This document shows positions 1 through 8,062 of a DNA stretch of 64,000 nt, piece by piece. The translations under genes and the position numbers were made by a program. The notes beneath the pieces are model-generated. The model made no database searches, had not been told where the DNA came from, and saw only the letters and a program-made list of their open reading frames with translations. Positions within the stretch are counted from its first letter, which is position 1; each line of letters starts with the position of its first letter. The DNA is from Buchananella sp. 14KM1171 (GTDB lineage Bacteria > Actinomycetota > Actinomycetes > Actinomycetales > Actinomycetaceae), in assembly GCF_041380365.1 (NCBI RefSeq), contig NZ_CP159981.1, forward strand, positions 744,001 through 808,000, in the 5' to 3' direction.

Positions 1-27
1 CCCCACCGGGCGTAAAACCCGGCGGGG
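1..27 (-). terminator. Putative terminator after purU
   Basis: The first 27 bases can fold as CCCC-a-CCGGG / CCCGG-c-GGGG around an A-rich loop, about 20 bp past the purU stop codon on the minus strand. Hairpin seen in sequence; the function is inferred. The T-tract lies outside the window. Confidence 0.4.
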
Positions 28-45
28 CGGCTGACAAACGGGCGG

Positions 46-897
46 CTAGGCGAAGACCACGGTGCGGTTGCCGTTGAGCAGCACGCGGGACTCGCAGTGC
101 CACTTCACGGCCTGGGCCAGCACCCGGCGCTCGACGTCCTGGCCGATGGAAACGAGCTCGGCCACAGAGTCGGCGTGGGTCACGCGGGCGACGTCCTGCT
201 CGATGATCGGGCCCTCGTCGAGGTCGGCGGTGACGTAGTGGGCGGTGGCGCCGATGATCTTCACGCCCCGGTCGTGGGCCTGCGCGTAGGGGCGGGCGCC
301 CTTGAAGGACGGCAGGAAGGAGTGGTGGATGTTGATGACGTTGCCGGCCAGCTCCTCGCAGACGCGGTCGGACAGCACCTGCATGTAGCGGGCCAGCACC
401 ACCAGCTGCGCGTCCAGTTCCTTCACCAGGGCAAGCAGCTGGTCCTCGGCGGCGGCCTTCGTCTCCTTGCTCACCGGGATGTGGTGGAAGGGCACGCCGT
501 AGAACTCGGCGATCGGGGCCAGGTCGGTGTGGTTGCCGATCACCGCCACCGGGTCGATGTCCAGGCCCTGCGAGCGGTGCCGGAACAACAGGTCGGTCAG
601 GCAGTGCCCCTCCTTGGACACCATGAGGATCGTACGAACCGGCTGGCCCTGGGCCACCAGCTTGTAGTCCATGCCGAAGCGCTCCACCAGGCCCAGCATG
701 CCGGCGTCAATGGCCTCCCGGGAGGTGTTCTCGATCTCCACGCGCATGAAGAAACGGCCCGTGTCCGGGTCGCCGAACTGCTGCGACTGCACGATGTTGC
801 CGCCGTAGCCGGCGATCAGGCCCGTGACGGCGTGAACGATGCCGGGGCCATCGGGGCAAGAGAGCGTGAGAACAAGGGTGGGGTGGGAAACGGTCAT
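46..897 (-). CDS. purU: Formyltetrahydrofolate deformylase
   Basis: PurU hydrolyses 10-formyl-tetrahydrofolate to tetrahydrofolate and formate in the cytoplasm, balancing the one-carbon pool and supplying formate. The 283-residue length is normal for the family. An N-terminal ACT domain (about residues 8-85, starting LVLTLSCPDGPGIV) is followed by a formyltransferase domain with the catalytic Asn/His block NIHHSFLPSFKGARPY near residue 189 and a late conserved Asp in DEGPIIEQD. The ATG at 897 has only a weak ribosome site and faces the divergent acetyltransferase gene across 67 bp. It is monocistronic in this window and ends at a hairpin. Identity is secure from the motif set; regulation is not visible. 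Confidence 0.95.
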   Translation of the reverse strand: MTVSHPTLVLTLSCPDGPGIVHAVTGLIAGYGGNIVQSQQFGDPDTGRFFMRVEIENTSREAIDAGMLGLVERFGMDYKLVAQGQPVRTILMVSKEGHCLTDLLFRHRSQGLDIDPVAVIGNHTDLAPIAEFYGVPFHHIPVSKETKAAAEDQLLALVKELDAQLVVLARYMQVLSDRVCEELAGNVINIHHSFLPSFKGARPYAQAHDRGVKIIGATAHYVTADLDEGPIIEQDVARVTHADSVAELVSIGQDVERRVLAQAVKWHCESRVLLNGNRTVVFA

Positions 898-964
898 GGC
901 AAAAGCCTATCCTCGCCCGGGCAGGCAAGGACACCGTGCCCCGCCATCTGGAAAGATATTCCCC

Positions 965-1441
965 ATGGACATGCAGACAGCTCCCCTCACCGTCAGCGAC
1001 GCCGGCGAGGTGCTCACCCTCCGCCGGGCAGCCTACGTCTCCCAAGCCCAGCACACCGGGGACCCCTACATCCCCGAGCTCATGGAGAGCCTGGCCGACG
1101 TCCAGGCGGACTTCACCCGCCCCGGCGTGGTGGTGATCGGCGCCCGCGACGCCGGCCGACTCATTGGCACCATCAAGGTGGAGGTCGACGGCGCGCGCGC
1201 CACCCTGTCTCGCTTCGCCGTCGCGCCGGACCGGCGCGGCGAGGGCATCGGGCAGCAGCTGCTGCTCTCGATTGTCCCCCACGTCTCCTCCGGCGTCTCC
1301 GAGGTTGCCATCGAGACCGGCAGCGGCGCCGTGGCCGCCGGCGAGCTGGTCAGCGACCGGGGCAGCCTGGGCAGCCTGGCCCGCGCGTTCATCGCCCGCA
1401 TCCAGCCCCACCTGGAGGCGGGCTCCGAGAAGACTGACTGA
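965..1441 (+). CDS. GNAT-family N-acetyltransferase
   Basis: A 158-residue acetyl-CoA-dependent acyltransferase of unknown substrate. GNAT motif A, the pyrophosphate-binding loop, is visible as RFAVAPDRRGEGIGQQLL near residues 80-97, after a beta strand with the usual LIGTIKVEV pattern. The ATG at 965 was chosen because GGAAAG sits just upstream and the N-terminus MDMQTAPLTV aligns with GNAT starts; the frame is open further upstream to 839 but that part overlaps the purU 5' end. The C-terminal third is less typical of GNATs. It is transcribed alone, divergently from purU, and is closed by a strong terminator. Family certain, function unknown. Confidence 0.85.
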   Translation: MDMQTAPLTVSDAGEVLTLRRAAYVSQAQHTGDPYIPELMESLADVQADFTRPGVVVIGARDAGRLIGTIKVEVDGARATLSRFAVAPDRRGEGIGQQLLLSIVPHVSSGVSEVAIETGSGAVAAGELVSDRGSLGSLARAFIARIQPHLEAGSEKTD

Positions 1442-1455
1442 CGGCGTTTCGCTGT

Positions 1456-1504
1456 AGCGGCTGGGCGGCCTTCGCGTTGGCGGGGGCCGCCCAGCCGCTC
1501 TTTT
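1456..1504 (+). terminator. Rho-independent terminator of the GNAT gene
   Basis: A perfect 15-bp stem (AGCGGCTGGGCGGCC at 1456-1470 with its complement at 1485-1499) is followed by CTTTT, 15 bp past the GNAT stop codon. Confidence 0.85.
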
Positions 1505-1522
1505 GCGCCCGCGCACACGGGC

Positions 1523-1560
1523 AGGGGCGGGGCAAGACCTTGCGGCCTTGCCCCGCCCCT
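1523..1560 (-). terminator. Hairpin downstream of the GH35 gene
   Basis: A 14-bp perfect inverted repeat (AGGGGCGGGGCAAG at 1523-1536, complement at 1547-1560) lies 22 bp beyond the stop of the convergent GH35 gene. It lacks a clear T-run on the minus strand, so it may act as a stem barrier between converging transcripts. Confidence 0.55.
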
Positions 1561-1582
1561 TCGGGTCGGAACGCTGCAGCTG

Positions 1583-4500
1583 TTACTTCAGCAGCAGACG
1601 CACCTGGTTGTGCACCCGGGCGCTCACCGAGCGCTCCAGGCCCAGGATGGTGACGGAGACGTTCTTGTTCTTCAGGGTCTCCGCGGTCTCCTTGGGCAGC
1701 TCGGTGGCATTGGTCAGGAGCAGCACCGCATTGCGGTTGCCCGCCAGACCGCCGGCCGTGAGGGCATCCCACGGGCTGGTGCCGTTGACCAGCAGCACGT
1801 GCTCAGCCTTCGGGTTGACCGCCGAGGCCAGCTTGGCCGCCGTGTCGGCGCGGTTGGCGCCCACCACCGGGACCGCGCGCACGCCCGCGTTGGCGAGGGA
1901 GTTGGAGGCCTTGCCGCCAACACCGTAGACCTTGAGCGTGGCCGCCTCGATCCGCAGGAAGTCTGCCGAGGACTTCGGCAGTGCCTTGCCGTTGGAGAGA
2001 AGCAGCAGGTTGTGCGTCGAGGCGGCGGCCGCACCGGCGGCCAGGCCGTCGGCGAAGTCCGTGCCGTCCGCGACCAGGACGGAGGTGACGGCGTGGCCGC
2101 GCACCATCAGTTCGGTCTGGGCGGTACGGGCCACGTTGCGGGCCGTCTCGAAGCGGTCAGCACCGGCGATGCGCGTCACGCGAATGCCCTCTGCCTCCAG
2201 CTGGCTAACCACGCGGCGGGAGACAGAAGCCTCGCCACCCAGCACGTAGGCGTTGCGGGTGCCGGCCTGAACCAGGCCGTCCTTGACGGCCTTGGGCAGG
2301 CTGGCCTTGCCGGTCAGCAGCAGCGGGGCCTCCAGGGCGCCCGCCAGCGAACCGGCGGCCAGGGCGTCGGCGTAGACCTCGCCGGAGACGAGGACCACGG
2401 TCTCGGCCTTGTCGCCGCTGGCCTTGAGCACCTCGACCGCCGTCTGATATCGGTCCATGCCGCCCAGGCGCGTCACGGTCGGCTTACCGGACGGCTGGCT
2501 GGGCGTCTCGGACGGCTGCTGCGTCGGAGTGCTCGACTGAGACGGCTGCTGCGTCGGAGTACTGGACTGAGACGGCTGCTGCGTCGGAGTACTGGACTGA
2601 GACGGCTGCTGCGTCGGAGTACTGGACTGAGACGGCTGCTGCGTCGGAGTACTCGACTGAGACGGCTGCTGCGTCGGAGTACTGGACTGAGACGGCTGCT
2701 GCGTCGGAGTACTGGACTGAGACGGCTGTTGCGTCGGAGTACTGGACTGAGACGGCTGTTGCGTCGGAGTACTCGACTGAGACGGCTGCTGCGTCGGCGG
2801 CGGGGGAACCGCGCCCTCGTACTTCTTCGCGGTGAACTCGGCACCCGTGGTCCACGGACCGGTCCAGGCGTTGAACGCCACGATCATGACGTACTTGGCC
2901 TGCGCGCCACCCATGTCCACGGTCTGCACCGCAGTGCCCGGGGCGAGCTGACCGGCCTTCACGAAGGAGAAGTCGTCGTCCGCGTCACCGGTGGTGGAAA
3001 CGAACACCGCGTAGTCCTTCACGGCACCGTTGTTGCCGTTGGGACGCTGCTGCCAAGTGAACTCGGCCAGGCTGACGGGAGCGTCGGACACCTTGATCTT
3101 CACCCAGTGCGGGTGCTCGGTGGTGCCAGCGCCCCACGGCGTGTGCCAGAAGGTGGCCGGGTCGCCGTCCAGCAGGAAGCGGACCGGACCCTCGCGGCCG
3201 GTCTGCGGCTGCTGGGAGTCAGCGGTGGCGGTCATGCCGGACTGCGCCAGGGCCTGCTTGGTGGCCGGGCACGCGGCGTCGGTGAAGTTCAGCGCCAGCG
3301 AAGTCTGGGCACCGGCGGAAAGCTTGAAGCCGTGCTTGGCCTCCAGGGTCACCGTGACAGGGCCGTTGGCCGGGTAGTAGCCCGGCTCCACCGCGCTGCC
3401 GGCCACCTTGTAGGTCAGGCCGGCGACCTCGGGCAGCAGGTAACCATCGGCGCCGTGACCGCACAGGTCGATCGGCTCGACCGGCTCGGGGGTCACCGCC
3501 ACGCAGTTGGTCAGCGGGAAGGTGAACTCCCAAGACGCGGTGCCGATCAGCTCGTAACCGGCGGTCGCCACGGCGGTAACGGTCTTGTTGAAGCCGTTGG
3601 TGGCAACCGTGCCGGTGACCTTGGTGCCGTCGATGCGGTACTCCACACCGGTGACCTCCGGGATGGTGATCGAGTCGGAGTCGGTACCACACAGGTCGGT
3701 CTTGGTCGGGGCGAGCGCGCGCACCTCCTGCAGGGCCGGGGTGTCAGAGATCTCGTTGGAGACGGTCACTGTCGTGTTGGCGGTGGCCAGCACCTGACCG
3801 CTGACGTTGTCGACCAGATCCACGCGGATCGCCTTCGCGCCCGCCGTGGTGTAGACGTGACGGTAGCTGTCACCGGTGATGGTCTCCACCATGCCGTCGC
3901 CCCAGTCCACGCGGATGGCGGCAACCGTGCCGGCAGCCAGCTGCGGGATCGTCTTACCGACGGTCAGGCGCACAGCCTCCTGGCGCTTCGGGTCGGTCTT
4001 GGACGGGGTGGCGGTGACGGCGAACGCACCCACGGCCGGGGCGTCGTTCTGGGTGAACGCGATAGCACCGGTGGTGTTACCGACGGCGCGCAGCACCACG
4101 TTGTCCGGGCCGTGGCCGGTCTCCTTGGCGGTGACGGCCACAGCGATCTCGTTCTTGCCCTTCATGTTCAAGAAACCGGACGGAATCGTGAACGAGGTCT
4201 GCGGGCCGATGTCGCCCACGTAGACGCCCGTGTTCCAGCCGTTGACGAACAGGAGCACCTGGGACTTGTCGTTGCGGTTCATGCCCTGGAAGCGGCGCGA
4301 CTGCACCTCGAGGCGGAAGGCAACGTCCTGGCCGGCCGGAACGTCGAGGTCGAAGCTGGAGCGGTACCAGGCAACACCCGGCTTGCTCGCGTTCATCGTT
4401 GCGGCGGGCTTCCAGTCGCTGGTCGGGTAACCGGGCAGGTACCAACCGGCGCGCTCACCGTACAGACCACCAACGTTGTACAGGCCGCGGGCCACGTCAA

Positions 4501-7500
4501 CCGGGACGGTGTGCTGGGCGCCCTGGATCTTCCAGGTCACCGCAGAGGAGGTGCCGTTGGAGACGGCGACGTCGGCAAGACCACGGCTCTGGCGGGACAG
4601 GCCGTCGTCAGACCAGTCCAGGTTCTGGCCCATGTTGTGGACCAGGATGGAGATGGTGGCCTCCTCGCCGGCGGTGACCGCACCGTCCGGGATGCGCACC
4701 TGGCGGTCGCGGCCGTCGGCGTTCACCGAACCGGCGTACTGGCCGTTGACCCACACCAGGGCGAAGGCCGGGGCGCGGCCGTGGCCGGGCTGGCCGGTGG
4801 AGCCGTTGGCGTTCACCGTGATCGTGCCGGTGGCGTTGTTGGGGGTGTACTTACCCCGGTACCAGACGTCACCCTCGAACTGGTGGTAGGCGTTGGAGCT
4901 CATCACCTTGCGGGAGTTGGCGCCGGGGGTCTGCCAGCGGTTGACGGTGGTCGTCTTGTCCACCGCGCGCCAGGAGGCGTCGTCGAAGTCCGCAGCGGCC
5001 TCCGGGGTCTCCTCAGCCTTCACCCACTGCAGCGTGGGGGCGGTGAACTCCACCGGGGCGGCGGCGCGGCCGGTGGCCACTCCGTTCGCCACCTGCAGCG
5101 GCTCGCCGTTCCAGGTCGCTGCGGTAACGCCCTGGGGAAGCACCACGTGCATGTCCTGGGCCTTGTCCGCCGAACCCCAGATGGCGGCGTTCGCGCCGTC
5201 GAACTTCACCGAGCGGGCTAGGTAGGCACCCTCCAGGTAGATCGGCTTGTTGGTGGTGCCGGAGACACCGTGCAGCAGCCAGGCGTCGGCGGCGGTCTCG
5301 CGGTCAATGACGCGGATGACCAGCGGCTTGCCGTTGGCGGCGGTCACCTTGAACTCCTGCGGCGCGGTGCCGTGGTTGAAATTCAGGCGCAGCTCCTTGC
5401 GGGTGGCGTTCCAGTCCTTGTCCACGGTGCCGGACACGGTCGGCTCGGCGTCGTATGCGAGCACCACCTCACCGGCCTGCCCGTCCTTGCCCACCAGCAC
5501 CAGCAGCTGCTGGTCGCCCATGTCCTGGTTCACGAACAGCTGGGAGGTGGAGTAGTAGAGCTTGTGCTCGCCCAGCTTCAAGTCAGCGGTCACGAGCACG
5601 GCGTCGCGTCCGTTCAGGGTGAGGAAGGTGCCGGCCTTCTGCGGGATGCGGTCCCACGCGATCGCGTCAGCGGGAGTCGGCGCCGGCGCGGACGGCTCGC
5701 CCTCGTAGACGCGCAGGGCGTCCACGGAGACGTAGTGGTCAGACGAACCGGCGAAGCGCTCACCGGTCACCACAACCTTGAGCTTGTGCTCCTTGTTCTC
5801 CAGGTCCTTCTTGGAGAAGACCACCTGCTGGGCCGAGGCCTCGGTGGTGACCTCCTCTTCCGTGCGGCCCACCTTGACCTCGTCAATGAACACGTCGGCG
5901 TAACCGTGGTTCACGGAGAACGGCGCGATGATCTCGATACCCGTTCCGGTGAAGGTGAACTCGTAGTAGGCGCCGACGGTCTTGGAGAAGTGCTCGTCCT
6001 TGTCGATGTCGCCCTGAGTCCAGGTCAGGTTGTTCGCGTGCTCCCAGTTGTTCGAGTAGGTGATGCGGTTACTGTTGTCGTTGATGGTCTCCTTGACCGT
6101 CTGCGTCGGGGCGGGGGCGTCGGCGCCGAACACGCGGAAGGAGGCCAGGTTGACCGGGGCCGTGCCGGTGGAGCGCACCACCACGGTGTGGGTCCCGGAG
6201 GCGCCGAAGGACTTCCTCACCGTCACCGGCTCGGCGTTCTGCAGCGTCGGGACGTTCGTGTTGAGGTTGCCTGCGGCCACGCTGTCGATGGTGACGGTGG
6301 CGGAGCCGCCGCCGACCGCCGGGTTGGCCGTGACCTCGATGCCGGAACCGGTGAACTGCAGGGTCGCGGTGGCGCCGTTCGAGGAGAGCACCTTGACCCC
6401 GCCGGCGGCATCGGTGACGGTGCCGGTGTAAGCGACCCTAGAGTCGTTGGCCGGGATCACGGTGCCGGTGTCCTGCGCCTGGCCGGCGGACAGGTGCAGC
6501 TTGGTGGTGAAGCTGGTGGTCTGCTCGGTGTTGGCCTGTGCGTGGCGGAAGGCCAGCAGGTGGGTGCCCTCACCGGTGGCGGACGAGCTCTTGTCGGTCG
6601 CGACGCGCTCGTAGGCCTTGACGGACCGGCCGCTCTCAACTGCCACGCGCGGGGCCGTGACCGGGTCCATGGAGGCGTACTGCGGCACGGCGTTCTGCCA
6701 GTAGCCCAGCTCTTTCTGGACGCCCAGCTTCGGGGTGATGATGCGGTCCTCGTTCAGGGCGGCGCCGTAGTCGTAGGAGGTGAAGCCGGAGGACGGCGAG
6801 CCGGTCCAGCCCCAGTTGGTGCCACCGATGATCATGTAGTAGTTGAACGCGGTCACGCCGTTACCGAGGTTGACCACACCGTACTCGCGGGTGAAGCCCC
6901 CGTCGGTGTAGACGGCACACTGGTCGGTGTTGAAGGCCGCGCCCCACGGGGTGAAGGCACCACCCTGGGCCTCGGTGATGAACATCGGACTGTTGGGGGC
7001 CATGCGGCGGAAGTCGTTCTCCCGATCCGCGAAGCCACCGCGCGGGTTACCACAGTTGAAGCCAGCGGGGTACCAGTCGAAGGCGTAGAAGTCCGTGCCG
7101 TAGTTGGCGACGTCGGCGAACCGGCCACCCATGCCCCAGTCGTTGTGGAACACCGGGACAGTGATGCCGTCGGACTTGATGAAGCGGGTCAGCTCGCGCA
7201 GGAAGTTACCGCGCCAGGCAACGTCGGAGTACAGCTCGTTCTCCGCCTGGTAGAGGATGATCGAGCCTCCACCGTCGGTGATCTGGTGGCGCTTGGCGAT
7301 CTTGTTGAACTCGCCCAGCCATTCCTTGGCCTTGTCCAGGTTCTCCACCGAACGCAGCGAGGACTGCGTGTAGTTGGACATGTAGGCCGGCAGACCACCC
7401 ATGGAGATCTCGGCGTTGACGTACGGGCCAGGACGCACGATGACGTACAGGCCCTCCTCCTCCGCGATGGTGAGGAGCTTGTCGATGTCCTTGATACCGG

Positions 7501-7918
7501 TGAAGTCGTAGGGGCCGTTCTCCTCGGACTGGTGCAGGCCGTGGAAGAAGTACAGCGAGACGGCGTTGAATCCGGAAGCACGCAGCTTCTGGAACACGTC
7601 ACGCCAGTGCTCCGGCGACGGCAGACGCCAGTGGTGGAGTTCGCCGGACCAGACGTGCAGGCGCTCGCCGTCCACGTAGAAGGACTGCTTGTCCCACGTG
7701 ACCCGGTGGCTCTTGCCGTCGTTGCCCGGGAACGTGATCTTGTCCCCAGCCTGGGAATCTGCGGTTTCCGGCACCTCCGCCGCCGGCATCGGCACGGCGG
7801 CCTGCGCAACCGAGGCCATGCCAGACACCAACAGCGATGATGCTGCCACTGCCGCAAATGTCTTCCGCCAGGACAACCTGGCTGGTGGCACACTGTGCCC
7901 TGTTACAGATCGCTTCAT
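1583..7918 (-). CDS. Secreted multidomain GH35 beta-galactosidase with wall-binding repeats
   Basis: A 2111-residue surface enzyme expected to remove terminal beta-linked galactose from glycans. It has a signal peptide (residues 1-41, ending VAQAAVP). The GH35 catalytic domain (about 60-420) shows YQAENELY with predicted acid/base Glu228, and MFITEAQGG with predicted nucleophile Glu316. Next come beta-sandwich and carbohydrate-binding-like modules, a PKD-like module (VDWGDG...HVY) and an F5/8-type C discoidin module (DGDPATFWHTPW). A (PTQQPSQSST)n stalk leads to three cell-wall-binding type 2 repeats (GGMDRYQTAVEVL, AGADRFETARNVA, GANRADTAAKLA). The ATG at 7918 is preceded by AGAGAGGG; the open frame extends 20 codons further without such a site. 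It is paired with the downstream GH20 gene. Linkages cleaved cannot be told from sequence. Confidence 0.93.
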   Translation of the reverse strand: MKRSVTGHSVPPARLSWRKTFAAVAASSLLVSGMASVAQAAVPMPAAEVPETADSQAGDKITFPGNDGKSHRVTWDKQSFYVDGERLHVWSGELHHWRLPSPEHWRDVFQKLRASGFNAVSLYFFHGLHQSEENGPYDFTGIKDIDKLLTIAEEEGLYVIVRPGPYVNAEISMGGLPAYMSNYTQSSLRSVENLDKAKEWLGEFNKIAKRHQITDGGGSIILYQAENELYSDVAWRGNFLRELTRFIKSDGITVPVFHNDWGMGGRFADVANYGTDFYAFDWYPAGFNCGNPRGGFADRENDFRRMAPNSPMFITEAQGGAFTPWGAAFNTDQCAVYTDGGFTREYGVVNLGNGVTAFNYYMIIGGTNWGWTGSPSSGFTSYDYGAALNEDRIITPKLGVQKELGYWQNAVPQYASMDPVTAPRVAVESGRSVKAYERVATDKSSSATGEGTHLLAFRHAQANTEQTTSFTTKLHLSAGQAQDTGTVIPANDSRVAYTGTVTDAAGGVKVLSSNGATATLQFTGSGIEVTANPAVGGGSATVTIDSVAAGNLNTNVPTLQNAEPVTVRKSFGASGTHTVVVRSTGTAPVNLASFRVFGADAPAPTQTVKETINDNSNRITYSNNWEHANNLTWTQGDIDKDEHFSKTVGAYYEFTFTGTGIEIIAPFSVNHGYADVFIDEVKVGRTEEEVTTEASAQQVVFSKKDLENKEHKLKVVVTGERFAGSSDHYVSVDALRVYEGEPSAPAPTPADAIAWDRIPQKAGTFLTLNGRDAVLVTADLKLGEHKLYYSTSQLFVNQDMGDQQLLVLVGKDGQAGEVVLAYDAEPTVSGTVDKDWNATRKELRLNFNHGTAPQEFKVTAANGKPLVIRVIDRETAADAWLLHGVSGTTNKPIYLEGAYLARSVKFDGANAAIWGSADKAQDMHVVLPQGVTAATWNGEPLQVANGVATGRAAAPVEFTAPTLQWVKAEETPEAAADFDDASWRAVDKTTTVNRWQTPGANSRKVMSSNAYHQFEGDVWYRGKYTPNNATGTITVNANGSTGQPGHGRAPAFALVWVNGQYAGSVNADGRDRQVRIPDGAVTAGEEATISILVHNMGQNLDWSDDGLSRQSRGLADVAVSNGTSSAVTWKIQGAQHTVPVDVARGLYNVGGLYGERAGWYLPGYPTSDWKPAATMNASKPGVAWYRSSFDLDVPAGQDVAFRLEVQSRRFQGMNRNDKSQVLLFVNGWNTGVYVGDIGPQTSFTIPSGFLNMKGKNEIAVAVTAKETGHGPDNVVLRAVGNTTGAIAFTQNDAPAVGAFAVTATPSKTDPKRQEAVRLTVGKTIPQLAAGTVAAIRVDWGDGMVETITGDSYRHVYTTAGAKAIRVDLVDNVSGQVLATANTTVTVSNEISDTPALQEVRALAPTKTDLCGTDSDSITIPEVTGVEYRIDGTKVTGTVATNGFNKTVTAVATAGYELIGTASWEFTFPLTNCVAVTPEPVEPIDLCGHGADGYLLPEVAGLTYKVAGSAVEPGYYPANGPVTVTLEAKHGFKLSAGAQTSLALNFTDAACPATKQALAQSGMTATADSQQPQTGREGPVRFLLDGDPATFWHTPWGAGTTEHPHWVKIKVSDAPVSLAEFTWQQRPNGNNGAVKDYAVFVSTTGDADDDFSFVKAGQLAPGTAVQTVDMGGAQAKYVMIVAFNAWTGPWTTGAEFTAKKYEGAVPPPPTQQPSQSSTPTQQPSQSSTPTQQPSQSSTPTQQPSQSSTPTQQPSQSSTPTQQPSQSSTPTQQPSQSSTPTQQPSQSSTPTQQPSQSSTPTQQPSETPSQPSGKPTVTRLGGMDRYQTAVEVLKASGDKAETVVLVSGEVYADALAAGSLAGALEAPLLLTGKASLPKAVKDGLVQAGTRNAYVLGGEASVSRRVVSQLEAEGIRVTRIAGADRFETARNVARTAQTELMVRGHAVTSVLVADGTDFADGLAAGAAAASTHNLLLLSNGKALPKSSADFLRIEAATLKVYGVGGKASNSLANAGVRAVPVVGANRADTAAKLASAVNPKAEHVLLVNGTSPWDALTAGGLAGNRNAVLLLTNATELPKETAETLKNKNVSVTILGLERSVSARVHNQVRLLLK
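2511..2800 (-). repeat. 30-bp tandem repeat coding the GH35 stalk
   Basis: Nine full copies and a partial copy of a 30-bp unit, about 97-100% identical, encode PTQQPSQSST. Copies differ only at a C/G and a C/T site, which suggests recent slippage or homogenisation. The product is a Pro/Gln/Ser/Thr stalk between the discoidin module and the wall-binding repeats. Confidence 0.97.
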
Positions 7919-7976
7919 TGCAACCCTCTCTTTGCCCGCTTCACTGCGCGCTGCGATTACACGATTCCGCCCAGAC

Positions 7977-8028
7977 AAAAGTGAGCGGGTGTGACTCGAC
8001 TAATGATAGCCGGATCACACCCGCTCAC
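7977..8028 (-). terminator. Terminator of the GH20 gene
   Basis: A perfect 14-bp inverted repeat (GTGAGCGGGTGTGA at 7981-7994 with its complement at 8015-8028) is followed on the minus strand by TTTT (7977-7980). It separates the GH20 gene from the GH35 gene downstream, so the two are probably separate transcripts. Confidence 0.85.
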
Positions 8029-8062
8029 ACCAAGGGAGTTCTTGGTGATATGCCTCAAGGCA

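Noticed and set aside
2511-2800. Regular 30-bp repeats as a CRISPR array
   Set aside because: The units abut without spacers and encode a repeated peptide in frame.
1610-7840. Very long open frames on the plus strand opposite the GH35 gene
   Set aside because: They are antisense shadows created by high GC codon use; the products are His/Arg/Gly-rich with no domain, and the minus-strand protein has clear domains and a signal peptide.
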